Below, piece after piece: positions 28,790 to 37,889 of a DNA stretch of 64,000 bases (positions within the stretch are counted from its first letter, which is position 1; every line of letters begins with the position of its first letter). The position numbers were made by a program, and so were the translations under genes. The notes below the pieces were generated by a model that was given only the letters and a program-made list of their open reading frames with translations, was not told the DNA's origin and made no database searches. Source of the stretch: Streptomyces sp. NBC_00083. GTDB lineage: Bacteria > Actinomycetota > Actinomycetes > Streptomycetales > Streptomycetaceae. The stretch spans positions 1,612,001-1,676,000 of the forward strand of contig NZ_JAPELY010000002.1 of the NCBI RefSeq assembly GCF_026343295.1, written 5' to 3'.

Positions 28790-29830
28790 ATGGCGATAGA
28801 CCTCGCAGGCCGCCACTTCCTCAAGGAGCTGGACTTCACGGCCGAGGAGTTCCTCGGGCTGGTCACGCTCGCCGCCGACCTCAAGGCCGCCAAGAAGGCG
28901 GGCACCGAGGTCCAGCGGCTGCGCGGCCGCAACATCGCGCTGATCTTCGAGAAGTCCTCGACCCGCACCCGCTGCTCCTTCGAGGTGGCCGCAGCCGACC
29001 AGGGCGCGTCGACGACGTACATCGACCCGGCCGGCTCGCACATCGGCAAGAAGGAGTCGCCGCGCGACACCGCCCGGGTGCTTGGCCGGATGTTCGACGC
29101 GATCGAGTTCCGCGGGGACGCCCAGGAGACGGTCGAGACCCTCGCCGCCCATGCCGGGGTGCCGGTCTACAACGGCCTGACCGACGACTGGCACCCCACC
29201 CAGATGCTCGCCGACGTCCTGACCGTCACCGAGCACACGGACAAGCCGCTGGGCGAGGTCGCCTTCGCCTATCTGGGTGACGCCCGCTTCAACATGGGCA
29301 ACTCCTACCTGGTCACGGGCGCCCTGCTCGGCATGGACGTCCGGATCGTGGCGCCGAAGGCGTACTGGCCGGCCGAGGAGATCGTCGCGCAGGCCCGCGA
29401 GGCGGCCTCGGTGAGCGGCGCCCGGATCACCCTCACCGAGTCCGTCGAGGAGGGCGTGGCCGGCGCGGACTTCGTCGCCACCGACGTGTGGGTCTCGATG
29501 GGGGAGCCCCAGGAGATCTGGGCCGAGCGGATCAAGGCGCTCGCCCCGTACGCCGTGACCATGGACGTGCTGCGCGCCACGGGCAACCCCGGCGTCAAGT
29601 TCCTGCACTGTCTGCCCGCCTTCCACGACCTCTCCACCCAGGTCGGCCGCGAGATCTTCGAGCGGTACGGGCTCGCCGAGCTCGAAGTGAGCGACGAGGT
29701 CTTCGAATCGGGGCACTCCGTCGTCTTCGACGAGGCGGAGAACCGGCTGCACACGATCAAGGCGGTCATGGTGGCCACGCTCGGCGGCGGCCCGGCAGTC
29801 CCGGGCGCCGGGGTCACGGGCGCCGCCTAG
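28790..29830 (+). CDS. argF: Ornithine carbamoyltransferase
   Basis: 346 residues. Carbamoyl-phosphate site STRTR near residue 57, HPTQ near residue 135 and ornithine-site HCLPAF near residue 272 are all present. Length and sequence fit the anabolic/catabolic OTC family. Next to arginine deiminase it is more likely to act catabolically (citrulline to ornithine plus carbamoyl phosphate), in which case arcB would be the apt symbol; sequence does not decide direction. Start ATG at 28790 with CAGGAG upstream. Confidence 0.93.
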   Translation: MAIDLAGRHFLKELDFTAEEFLGLVTLAADLKAAKKAGTEVQRLRGRNIALIFEKSSTRTRCSFEVAAADQGASTTYIDPAGSHIGKKESPRDTARVLGRMFDAIEFRGDAQETVETLAAHAGVPVYNGLTDDWHPTQMLADVLTVTEHTDKPLGEVAFAYLGDARFNMGNSYLVTGALLGMDVRIVAPKAYWPAEEIVAQAREAASVSGARITLTESVEEGVAGADFVATDVWVSMGEPQEIWAERIKALAPYAVTMDVLRATGNPGVKFLHCLPAFHDLSTQVGREIFERYGLAELEVSDEVFESGHSVVFDEAENRLHTIKAVMVATLGGGPAVPGAGVTGAA

Positions 29831-29997
29831 CCGGGGTCGAGGGCACCGCCCGGCCGGGGTCGCCGGGCGCCGTACGAGGGAGGGGCGGTCGGGGCACGAG
29901 GGAGGGCCGACCGCGGGCCCCTGCCCGTACCCCTCGAATAGGAATGCGCCCGATTGGGTGAACATGCGGTGCGGTGGCTACTATGTCGCTTCTTGGT

Positions 29998-30035
29998 GGG
30001 GTCCGAGCTCGCACGCTCGGGCCCCGCTTTTCTTT
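29998..30035 (+). terminator. Intrinsic-terminator hairpin in the leader of the APC permease
   Basis: An 11-base-pair stem (29998-30008 with 30015-30025, one G-U pair), a six-base loop and a following GCTTTTCTTT tract make a strong intrinsic terminator. It sits 168 bases after the argF stop and 60 bases before the permease start. Just upstream, TACTAT at about 29979-29984 resembles a -10 element, which would put the transcription start almost at the stem. It could end the argF transcript, or work as an attenuator for the permease. Confidence 0.75.
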
Positions 30036-30094
30036 GTGCGCGGCCCCTCCCCAGCTCCGGCCGCGGTGCGTACGACCAGGAACGAGAACCCCTC

Positions 30095-31537
30095 ATGCGG
30101 CGCCCCCACCCCGCCTTCAGCCCCGCCGACCGCCGGCGGATCAAACCGCCGCGGCAGCTCATCGCCGAGTCCGGCGCCGACCTCGAAGGGCACGGCCTGC
30201 GCCGCACGATGGGCCTCTTCCAGCTCGTGTGCTTCGGCGTCGGCGCGATCGTCGGCACCGGCATCTTCGTCGGGCTCTCCGACAGCGTCGCCAAGGCCGG
30301 CCCGGCCGTGGTCCTCTCCTTCGTGCTGGCCGCGGTCACCTGCGTGTTCACCGCGTTCGCCTTCGCCGAGCTGGGCGGCGCGATCCCCGTGTCCGGCTCC
30401 TCGTACTCCTTCGCCTACGCCACGCTCGGCGAGCGCACCGCCTTCCTGGTCGGCTGGTGTCTGCTCCTGGAGTACGGCGTGTCGGTCTCCGCGGTCGCGG
30501 TCGGCTGGAGCCAGTACCTCAACGAGCTCCTGAACAGCCTCGTCGGATGGCAGCTGCCCGCCGCGCTCTCCGCCGGGCCCGGCGACGGCGGCGTCGTCAA
30601 CCTGCCCGCGGTCGTCGTCATCCTGCTCGCGGCGGCCCTCCTCGTGCGGGGCGTCAGGGAGAGCGCGCGGGCGACCGCCGCCATGGCCGTCCTCAAGATC
30701 GGGATCCTCCTGCTGTTCCTCGCGATCGCGTTCACGGCGTTCAAGGCGGGCCACCTCTCGCCGTTCGCCACCCATGGCGCCGCCGGGGTCACCGCGGGTG
30801 CCTCGCTGGCCTTCTTCTCGTACATCGGCTTCGACGCGATCACCACCGCCGGCGAGGAAGTGAAGAACCCGCGCAGGAACATCCCGATAGCGATCATGAT
30901 CTGTATCGGCCTGGTCACCCTGCTGTACTGCGCGGTCGCCCTGGCCGCGATCGGAGGGCTCGGAGCGGACGCCGTCGGCGACAGGCCCGCCGCGCTGTCG
31001 CTGATCGTCAACCAGGTCACCGGGTCGTCGTTCGGCGGCGGCGTCATCGCGTTCGGCGCGGTCGTCGCCATCGCCTCGGTGGTGCTCGCCGTGATGTACG
31101 GCCAGACCCGCATCCTGATGTCGATGTCCCGGGACGGCCTCGTCCCGCGGGTCTTCGAGCGGGTCTCGCCGAAGACCGCGACGCCGGGCGTCAACACCTG
31201 GATCGTCGCCCTCGTCTTCGCGGTGCCCGCGGCGTTCGCCTCCCTCGACGCGGTGGTGAACCTGACCACGATCGGCACGCTCGCCGTGATGGCCGTCGTG
31301 AACATCGCCGTCGTCGCGCTGCGCCGCAGCGAGCCGGAGCTGAAGCGTTCGTTCCGCGTGCCGCTCTACCCGGTCAGCCCGGCCCTGGGCGTCGGCTTCT
31401 GCCTCTATCTGATGTACGGGACCGGCTGGGCGACCTGGCTCCAGTTCGCCGTGTTCCTGCTGGCCGGCGCGGTCCTGTACGCCTGCTACGGCCGCGCGCG
31501 CTCGCGTCTGGTCAGGGGTGGCGGTCCGACAGCGTGA
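30095..31537 (+). CDS. APC-family amino acid permease (cationic amino acid transporter type)
   Basis: 480 residues with about 12 to 14 hydrophobic segments. The first helix has the APC signature VGAIVGTGIFV near residue 50, and the mid-region FSYIGFDAITTAGEEVKNP is typical of cationic-amino-acid (CAT-like) transporters. Placed after arginine deiminase and ornithine carbamoyltransferase, it probably imports arginine or exchanges arginine and ornithine. The last 26 bases overlap the end of the convergent ATP-binding protein gene. Confidence 0.88.
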   Translation: MRRPHPAFSPADRRRIKPPRQLIAESGADLEGHGLRRTMGLFQLVCFGVGAIVGTGIFVGLSDSVAKAGPAVVLSFVLAAVTCVFTAFAFAELGGAIPVSGSSYSFAYATLGERTAFLVGWCLLLEYGVSVSAVAVGWSQYLNELLNSLVGWQLPAALSAGPGDGGVVNLPAVVVILLAAALLVRGVRESARATAAMAVLKIGILLLFLAIAFTAFKAGHLSPFATHGAAGVTAGASLAFFSYIGFDAITTAGEEVKNPRRNIPIAIMICIGLVTLLYCAVALAAIGGLGADAVGDRPAALSLIVNQVTGSSFGGGVIAFGAVVAIASVVLAVMYGQTRILMSMSRDGLVPRVFERVSPKTATPGVNTWIVALVFAVPAAFASLDAVVNLTTIGTLAVMAVVNIAVVALRRSEPELKRSFRVPLYPVSPALGVGFCLYLMYGTGWATWLQFAVFLLAGAVLYACYGRARSRLVRGGGPTA

Positions 31538-32036
31538 ACCAGACCGCCTTGCCGTGCGCGGTGGGGCGGTGGCCGCAGGCGGAACTCAGGGTGCGGATGA
31601 GGAGCAGGCCCCGGCCGTGCTCCTGCCACGGGTCGGGGTGACGGCCGTCCGGCCCGCCCAGATCGCCCGGCGGCACCGGCGAACCGTCGTGCACCTCGAC
31701 CTGGCAGCCGGTCTCCAGCAGCTCCACCACCAGCTCTATCGGCGCGTCGCCCGCCGTGTGCTCGACGGCGTTGGCCACCAGCTCCGCGGTGAGCAGCTCG
31801 GCCGTGTCGCTGTCGGCGCCCGCGTCGAGGTCCGCGAGCGCGGTACGGATCAGCGCGCGGGCGATCGGCACCGCGGCGGCGGTGTGGGGGAGCGCGATGC
31901 GCCACGCGGAGGGCGTGGCGTCGCGGTCGGGGCCGGAAGGCTCGGGCAAGGCGGGGGATCCGTTCGGAGGGTGGGGCGGACGCGGCGGGGGGTCTCGTCC
32001 TGCCTTCCACGGTACGAACATGCGGCGCCAGGTCAT
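31512..32036 (-). CDS. RsbW-like ATP-binding regulatory protein (HATPase_c)
   Basis: 174 residues. A GHKL ATPase fold is visible: N-box ELLTAELVANAVEHT near residue 83, VEVHDGSP near residue 113 and GRGLLLIRTLS near residue 143. Streptomyces encode many such single-domain anti-sigma-factor-like kinases. The N-terminal 40 residues are Pro/Arg-rich and probably disordered. ATG at 32036 lacks a clear ribosome site. Tail-to-tail overlap of 26 bases with the permease gene may cause antisense interference. Partner sigma or anti-anti-sigma factor not in the window. Confidence 0.8.
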   Translation of the reverse strand: MTWRRMFVPWKAGRDPPPRPPHPPNGSPALPEPSGPDRDATPSAWRIALPHTAAAVPIARALIRTALADLDAGADSDTAELLTAELVANAVEHTAGDAPIELVVELLETGCQVEVHDGSPVPPGDLGGPDGRHPDPWQEHGRGLLLIRTLSSACGHRPTAHGKAVWFTLSDRHP

Positions 32037-32148
32037 AGGGGAGCCGGGGCCCAGGACGCGGGCCGTGGGGCACCGGCGCGCGGGACCTTGGCCTCTGGGC
32101 CCCGCCGGGACCGTGCGGGAGCGGGGCCCGGGGCCTCTCCGGCGCGGC

Positions 32149-32188
32149 GTATCGCGTACTCGTGACGACAGTCACACAGGAGTGATAC
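32149..32188. promoter_or_regulatory. Nested palindromic operator upstream of the enoyl-CoA hydratase gene
   Basis: GTATC (32149-32153), TGAC-GACA-GTCA (32163-32174) and GATAC (32184-32188) form a nested inverted repeat: both half-site pairs share the same centre and are separated by nine bases on each side. The inner 12-mer recurs exactly at 37903-37914 in the other divergent promoter of this catabolic cluster. It lies 70-100 bases before the hydratase start. The PaaX-type regulator at 35394 is the likely ligand. Confidence 0.65.
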
Positions 32189-32255
32189 CTTCGGAAGGCA
32201 GGCAGCAGAAGCAGCGGCGGCCCCGCCGCCCCGCCGGAGGAGGCCGCAGCCCCCG

Positions 32256-33083
32256 ATGAGCCCCTTTCCCAGCTCCGCGCCCCGCACCGAGGACTGGCGC
32301 CATCTCCGGCTCTCGATCGCCGACGGCGTCGCGACGGTCACCCTCGCCCGGCCCGAGAAGCTCAACGCACTGACCTTCGGCGCCTACGCGGACCTGCGCG
32401 ACCTTCTCGCCGAACTGGCGCGGGAACGCTCCGTGCGCGCGCTCGTCCTCGCGGGCGAGGGCCGCGGCTTCTGCTCGGGCGGCGACGTCGACGACATCAT
32501 CGGCGCCACCCTGTCCATGAACACCGCGGAACTCCTCGACTTCAACCGCATGACCGGCCAGGTCGTCCGCGCGATCCGCGAGTGCCCCTTCCCCGTGATC
32601 GCCGCCCTGCACGGCGTGGCCGCGGGCGCCGGCGCGGTGCTCGCCCTCGCCGCCGACTTCCGCATCGCCGACCCCACGGCACGGTTCGCCTTCCTGTTCA
32701 CCAAGGTGGGCCTGTCGGGCGGCGACATGGGCGCCGCCTATCTGCTGCCCCGCGTCGTCGGCCTCGGCCACGCCACCCGGCTGCTCATGCTGGGCGAGCC
32801 GGTGCGCGCCCCGGAGGCCGAACGCATCGGCCTGCTCAGCGAGTTGACCGACGAGGGCCGCGCGGACGAACGCGCCGCCGAGCTGGCCCGCCGCCTCGCC
32901 GACGGCCCCGCCCTGGCGTACGCGCAGACCAAGGCGCTGCTCACCGCGGAACTCGACATGCCGCTCGCGGCCTCCGTCGAACTGGACGCGGCCACCCAGG
33001 CCCTCCTGATGAACGGCGAGGACTACGCCGAATTCCACGCCGCCTTCACCGAGAAGCGTCCCCCGAAATGGCAGGGCCGCTGA
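32256..33083 (+). CDS. Enoyl-CoA hydratase/isomerase
   Basis: 275 residues with a crotonase fold: ARPEKLNALTF near residue 30, oxyanion-hole segments GRGFCSGGD near residue 70 and AALHGVAAGAG near residue 115, and FLFTKVGLSGGDMGAAY near residue 148 with the acidic residue. It is transcribed with the anthraniloyl/salicylyl-CoA monooxygenase two bases downstream, so it probably acts on the ring-derived CoA ester after dearomatisation. GGAGGAGG sits 12 bases before ATG. Confidence 0.9.
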   Translation: MSPFPSSAPRTEDWRHLRLSIADGVATVTLARPEKLNALTFGAYADLRDLLAELARERSVRALVLAGEGRGFCSGGDVDDIIGATLSMNTAELLDFNRMTGQVVRAIRECPFPVIAALHGVAAGAGAVLALAADFRIADPTARFAFLFTKVGLSGGDMGAAYLLPRVVGLGHATRLLMLGEPVRAPEAERIGLLSELTDEGRADERAAELARRLADGPALAYAQTKALLTAELDMPLAASVELDAATQALLMNGEDYAEFHAAFTEKRPPKWQGR

Positions 33084-33085
33084 CA

Positions 33086-35407
33086 ATGACGCACCCACGG
33101 GCCAACACGCCCGGCACCCCGGACGGCCGCCCGGTCCCGTTGCGGATCGCCGTCATCGGGGGCGGCCCCGGCGGGCTCTACGCCGCGGCTCTGCTCAAGC
33201 GGCTCGACCCGGCTCGTGCCATCACGCTCTTCGAGCGCAACGCCCCCGACGACACCTTCGGCTTCGGCGTCGTGCTCTCGGACGAGACCCTCGGCGGGAT
33301 CGAGCACGCCGACCCGGCCGTCTACCGGGCGCTGCGCGCCGAGTTCGTGCGGTGGGACGACATCGACATCGTGCACCGGGGCCGCACGCTCACCTCCGGC
33401 GGCCACGGCTTCGCCGCGCTCGGCCGGCGCAGGCTCCTGGAGATCCTGCACGAGCGCTGCCAGGCACTCGGCGTCGACCTGCGCTTTCGCGCCGAGGCGC
33501 CGCCCGCGGGCGAACTCGCCGCCGCCTACGACCTGGTGGTCGCCGCCGACGGGGTGCACAGCCTCACCCGCGCCGCGCACGCCGAGCACTTCGCGCCCCG
33601 CGTCACGACCCACCGCTGCCGCTACATCTGGCTCGCCGCCGACTTCGCCTTCGACGCCTTCCGCTTCGAGATCGCCGAGACCGGCCACGGCGTGATGCAG
33701 CTCCACGGCTACCCCTACTCCGCCGACTCCTCCACGGTCATCGTCGAGATGCGGGAGGAGGTGTGGACGGCCGCCGGATTCGACGCGCTCGACGAGGAGG
33801 CGTCCGCCGGCCTCTGCGCGAAAATCTTCACCGAAGCCCTCGGCGGACGTCCCCTGCGCGGCAACAACTCGTCCTGGACCGCCTTCCGCACCGTCGTCAA
33901 CGACCGCTGGTCGTACGGGAATACGGTGCTGCTCGGCGACGCGGCGCACACCGCGCACTTCTCCATCGGCTCCGGCACCAAGCTCGCCGTCGAGGACGCC
34001 CTCGCGCTCGCCGCGTCCATCGAGGAACAGCCCGACCTGCCCGCGGCCCTCGCCGCGTACGAGAGCGAGCGCCGGCCCGTCGTGGAGTCGACACAGCGCG
34101 CCGCCGCCGCGAGCCTGCGCTGGTTCGAGGAGCTGGACCTCTATCTCGACCAGCCCGCCCGGCAGTTCGCCTTCAACCTCCTCACCCGCAGCCGCCGCGT
34201 CACCCACGGCAATCTGCGGCTGCGCGACAGCGGATTCACCGACACCGTCGAGCGGGAGTTCGGCTGCCCGCCGGGCACTCCGCCCATGTTCACCCCGTTC
34301 CGGCTGGGCGGTCTCGAACTGAGGAACCGCGTCGTCGTCTCCCCCATGGACATGTACTCGGCGGTGGACGGCGTCCCCGGCGACTTCCACCTCGTGCACC
34401 TGGGCGCCCGCGCCCTCGGCGGCGCCGGCCTGGTCATGACGGAGATGGTGTGCGTCAGCCCCGAGGGCCGCATCACGCCCGGCTGCGGCGGCCTCTACAC
34501 CGCCGAACAGGGCGACGCCTGGCGGCGGATCGTCGACTTCGTGCACGCCCAGGCGCCCGGCACCGCCCTCGGGGTCCAGCTCGGCCACTCCGGGCGCAAG
34601 GGCTCGACCAGGCTCATGTGGGACGGCATGGACCAGCCGCTCGACACCGGCAACTGGCCCGTGGCCGCCGCCTCGCCGCTGCCCTACCGGCCCGGCGTCA
34701 ACCAGGTCCCGCACGCCCTCGACCGCGCGGGGCTCACCGAGATCCGCGACCGGTTCACGGCGGCGGCCCGCCGCGCCGCCGACTGCGGCTTCGACCTCCT
34801 CGAACTGCACTGCGCCCACGGCTACTTGCTCTCCGGATTCCTCTCCCCCCTCACCAATCAACGGACCGACGGCTACGGCGGTTCCCTCGCCGGCCGGCTC
34901 CGCTACCCCCTGGAAGTCTTCGACGCGGTCCGCGCCGTCTGGCCGGGGGACCGGCCGATGACGGTACGGATCTCCGCCACCGACTGGGCCGACGGGGGCA
35001 CCACCGCCGAGGACGCCGTCGAGACCGCCCGCGCCTTCGCCGCACACGGCGCCGACGCCATCGACGTCTCCACCGGTCAGGTCGTCCCCGGCGAACGCCC
35101 CGAGTTCGGCCGCTCCTACCAGGTCCCCTTCGCCGACCGCATCCGCAACGAAGCGGGCGTCCCGGTCGTCGCGGTCGGCGCCATCTCCTCCTGGGACGAC
35201 GTCAACTCCCTGCTCCTGGCGGGCCGGGCCGACCTGTGCGCCCTGGCCCGCCCCCATCTGTACGACCCGCACTGGACGCTGCACGCCGCCGCCGAGCAGT
35301 CCTACACGGGACCGGGCGCGACCTGGCCCCAGCCCTACCGGGCGGGCAGCCGCCCCCCGCCCACCGGCCGCACCGACGCCCCCCGCCCCCGCCTCAGACT
35401 GAACTGA
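33086..35407 (+). CDS. Bifunctional anthraniloyl-CoA/salicylyl-CoA monooxygenase-reductase
   Basis: 773 residues made of two fused enzymes. Residues about 15-400 are a flavin aromatic hydroxylase: GGGPGGLYAA near residue 29 for FAD and GDAAHTAHFSIGSG near residue 290. Residues about 410-770 are an Old-Yellow-Enzyme-like FMN domain (MFTPFRLGGLELRNRVVVSPM, LHCAHGYLLSGFLSP, SPLTNQRTDGYGGS). This fusion is known from 2-aminobenzoyl-CoA monooxygenase/reductase, which hydroxylates and then reduces the ring, and from salicylyl-CoA 5-hydroxylases. Neighbouring hydratase, dehydrogenase and RidA favour aminobenzoyl-CoA as substrate. The end overlaps the convergent PaaX gene by 14 bases. Confidence 0.9.
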   Translation: MTHPRANTPGTPDGRPVPLRIAVIGGGPGGLYAAALLKRLDPARAITLFERNAPDDTFGFGVVLSDETLGGIEHADPAVYRALRAEFVRWDDIDIVHRGRTLTSGGHGFAALGRRRLLEILHERCQALGVDLRFRAEAPPAGELAAAYDLVVAADGVHSLTRAAHAEHFAPRVTTHRCRYIWLAADFAFDAFRFEIAETGHGVMQLHGYPYSADSSTVIVEMREEVWTAAGFDALDEEASAGLCAKIFTEALGGRPLRGNNSSWTAFRTVVNDRWSYGNTVLLGDAAHTAHFSIGSGTKLAVEDALALAASIEEQPDLPAALAAYESERRPVVESTQRAAAASLRWFEELDLYLDQPARQFAFNLLTRSRRVTHGNLRLRDSGFTDTVEREFGCPPGTPPMFTPFRLGGLELRNRVVVSPMDMYSAVDGVPGDFHLVHLGARALGGAGLVMTEMVCVSPEGRITPGCGGLYTAEQGDAWRRIVDFVHAQAPGTALGVQLGHSGRKGSTRLMWDGMDQPLDTGNWPVAAASPLPYRPGVNQVPHALDRAGLTEIRDRFTAAARRAADCGFDLLELHCAHGYLLSGFLSPLTNQRTDGYGGSLAGRLRYPLEVFDAVRAVWPGDRPMTVRISATDWADGGTTAEDAVETARAFAAHGADAIDVSTGQVVPGERPEFGRSYQVPFADRIRNEAGVPVVAVGAISSWDDVNSLLLAGRADLCALARPHLYDPHWTLHAAAEQSYTGPGATWPQPYRAGSRPPPTGRTDAPRPRLRLN

Positions 35408-36239
35408 CGTCCGGGCGGGGCAGCGAGCCCCGCACGAACCCCGCCCCCGCGTCCCGCAGCAGCGCGTGCAGGCGGGCGAAGACATCGGCGGAGCGGGCGC
35501 CGGGCCAGGCCCCGGGGAGGAGCCCGGCGGGCAGGCCGGGGTCGGCGTAGGGGAGGCGGCGCCAGGAGTCCAGGGCCAGGAGGTAGTCGCGGTAGGCGGC
35601 CTCCGGGCCGGGGGAGGCGGCGGGGGGCCGCGACTCCCAGGTGTGCAGCACCGGCTCGTGGCGGTCGAGGAAGTCCTCGTGCTGCTGGGCGATGGCAGGC
35701 AGGTCCCACCAGCGTGCCACCGCCTCCGCCGTCGGCGCGTAGCCGAGGTGTTCGCCCTGGAACAGGTCGACGTACGGCGTGAGTTGGAGGCGTTCCAGGG
35801 TGTGCCGCGCCTCGTCGTACAGGCGGGCCGGGGCGAGCCACACGCCGGGCGCCGCCGAGCCGAAGCCGAGCCCCGCGAGGCGCGAGCGCAGGACGTGCCG
35901 CTTGCTGCGCTGCGACTCGGGCACGGAGAACACCGCGAGCACCCAGCCCTCGTCGGCCCGCGGCGCGGGGTGGGCGTAGATGCGCCGGTCGCCGTCGTCC
36001 AGGAGCTGGCGCGCGTCGTCCGACAGGGCGTAGCCGGCCGTGCCGAGCGCCGTGGGGCGGGCCACGAGGAGCCCGCGCCGTTTGAGCCGGGACACCGAGG
36101 AGCGTACGGAGGGCGCGTCGACGCCGACCGCCGCGAGCAGCCTGATCAGTTCGGCCACCGCGACGGAGCCGGAGGTCTCGCGCCCGTAGGCGCCGTACAG
36201 CGTCACGATCAGGGATCGGGGAGTGTGCAGCTCGGCCAC
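35394..36239 (-). CDS. PaaX-family transcriptional repressor
   Basis: 281 residues from GTG at 36239, four bases after the CoA ligase stop, so part of the ligase operon. PaaX architecture is visible: N-terminal winged helix (PRSLIVTLYGAYGRE, VRSSVSRLKRRGLL, AGYALSD), central domain (GWVLAVFSVPES, RLAGLGFGSAAPGVWLAP) and a C-terminal helical region (DSWRRLPYADPGLPAGLLP). PaaX proteins repress CoA-dependent aromatic catabolism and release DNA on binding an aryl-CoA. The inducer here is probably anthraniloyl-CoA, with the operators at 32149 and 37890 as its sites (inference). Confidence 0.88.
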   Translation of the reverse strand: MAELHTPRSLIVTLYGAYGRETSGSVAVAELIRLLAAVGVDAPSVRSSVSRLKRRGLLVARPTALGTAGYALSDDARQLLDDGDRRIYAHPAPRADEGWVLAVFSVPESQRSKRHVLRSRLAGLGFGSAAPGVWLAPARLYDEARHTLERLQLTPYVDLFQGEHLGYAPTAEAVARWWDLPAIAQQHEDFLDRHEPVLHTWESRPPAASPGPEAAYRDYLLALDSWRRLPYADPGLPAGLLPGAWPGARSADVFARLHALLRDAGAGFVRGSLPRPDVSSV

Positions 36240-36243
36240 GCGC

Positions 36244-37860
36244 TCACTCTAGTTCCCGCAGCCTGAAGCGCTGGAGCTTGCCCGTGGGGGTGCGGGGCAG
36301 GGCGTCGAGGAAGACGATCTCGCGCGGGCACTTGTACGGGACCAGCTCCGACTTCACGAAGTCGCGCAGGAGGGCCACGGTCTCCTCGCCGCGCGGTACA
36401 CCGGGCCTCAGGACGCAGTAGGCGACGACGACATGGCCCCGCCGTTCGTCGGGCCGGCCGACCACCGCGGCCTCCGTCACGTCGGGGTGGCGGAGCAGCG
36501 CGTCCTCGACCTCGGGGCCCGCGATGTTGAACCCCGCTGAAATGATCATGTCGTCGGCGCGGGCCACGTACCGGAACCGGCCGTCGCCGTCACGGACGTA
36601 GGTGTCGCCCGTGATGTTCCACCCGTGCCGTACGTACGCGCGCTGCCGCTCGTCGGCGAGGTAGCGGCAGCCGACCGGGCCGCGCACCGCGAGCAGGCCG
36701 GGCTCGCCGTCCTCGACGGGCTCGCCCCCCTCGTCGACGATGCGCGCCTGCCAGCCCGGCACGGGCCTTCCGGTGGTGCCGGGCCGGATGTCGTCGTCCG
36801 CCGCGGAGATGAAGATGTGCAGGAGTTCGGTGGCGCCGATGCCGTTGATGATGCGCAGTCCGGTCCGCTGCCGCCAGGCCTCCCAGGTCGCCGCCGGCAG
36901 GTTCTCGCCGGCCGACACGCAGCGCCGCAGGGCGCTCAGGTCGTGGCCGTCGAGCTCCTCCAGCATCGTGCGGTAGGCGGTCGGCGCGGTGAACAGGACG
37001 GAGACGCGGTGCTCGGCGAGTGCGGGCAACAGCTGTCTGGGGCCCGCCTGTTCGAGCAGCAGCGCCGACGCGCCGGCCCGCAGCGGGAAGACGACGAGGC
37101 CGCCGAGCCCGAAGGTGAAGCCGAGCGGGGGGCTGCCCGCGAAGACGTCGTCGGGGGCCGGTTTCAGGATGTGCCGGGCGAAGGTGTCGGCGATGGCGAG
37201 CACGTCGCGGTGGAAGTGCATGCAGCCCTTGGGGCGGCCGGTCGTGCCGGAGGTGAAGGCGATCAGGGCGACATCGTCCGCGGAGGTGTCCACGGCGGTG
37301 AACCGGCCGGACGGCGCCCGCTTGGCCAGGTCCAGGAGATCGCCGGGCCCGTCACCCCCGTACGCCGTGATGCGCAGGCCCGCCACCCCGGCCTGCTCCA
37401 GGTCGTCGAGGACGCGGGCGTCGCACAGGGCGTGGCCGATGTGCGCGATGGAGCACATGACGCCCAGTTCGTGGGCGCGCTGCTGGGCCAGAACGGTGAC
37501 GGCGACCGCGCCCGCCTTCATCACCGCGAGCCAGCAGGCGGCGAGCCACGGCGTGGTCGGTCCGCGCAGCAGCACCCGGTTGCCGGGGACCACGCCGAGT
37601 TCGGCGGTCAGGACGTGGGCGATCCGGTCGACGCGGTCGCGCAGCTCCCGGTAGCTCCAGACCTCGCCCTCGCCGGTGCGGAAGACGGGACGGTCGGCGC
37701 CGAAGCGCCCGATCGTGGCGTCCAGGAGTTCCGCGCCGCAGTTGAGCCGGTCGGGATAGCTCGGCCCCGGCGGGCCGAGCACGAGCTCCGGCCACTGGTC
37801 GACGGGCGGCAGGTGGTCGCGGGAAAAGGTGTCGGCGTGCGCTGAGGTCTTCAGCTCCAT
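36244..37860 (-). CDS. Aryl-CoA ligase, 2-aminobenzoate/benzoate-CoA ligase type
   Basis: 538 residues of the AMP-forming acyl-CoA synthetase superfamily. Visible cores are TSGTTGRPKG near residue 205, NGIGATELLHIF near residue 344, GDTYVRDGDG near residue 427, and the catalytic lysine in PRTPTGKLQRF near the C-terminus. The IGATELLHIF segment is typical of benzoate- and 2-aminobenzoate-CoA ligases. It activates the aromatic acid for the monooxygenase/reductase encoded nearby. First gene of the leftward unit, followed by paaX. Confidence 0.87.
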   Translation of the reverse strand: MELKTSAHADTFSRDHLPPVDQWPELVLGPPGPSYPDRLNCGAELLDATIGRFGADRPVFRTGEGEVWSYRELRDRVDRIAHVLTAELGVVPGNRVLLRGPTTPWLAACWLAVMKAGAVAVTVLAQQRAHELGVMCSIAHIGHALCDARVLDDLEQAGVAGLRITAYGGDGPGDLLDLAKRAPSGRFTAVDTSADDVALIAFTSGTTGRPKGCMHFHRDVLAIADTFARHILKPAPDDVFAGSPPLGFTFGLGGLVVFPLRAGASALLLEQAGPRQLLPALAEHRVSVLFTAPTAYRTMLEELDGHDLSALRRCVSAGENLPAATWEAWRQRTGLRIINGIGATELLHIFISAADDDIRPGTTGRPVPGWQARIVDEGGEPVEDGEPGLLAVRGPVGCRYLADERQRAYVRHGWNITGDTYVRDGDGRFRYVARADDMIISAGFNIAGPEVEDALLRHPDVTEAAVVGRPDERRGHVVVAYCVLRPGVPRGEETVALLRDFVKSELVPYKCPREIVFLDALPRTPTGKLQRFRLRELE

Positions 37861-37889
37861 ATGGGATCGCCCCCTTGTCGCCTCTGGAG

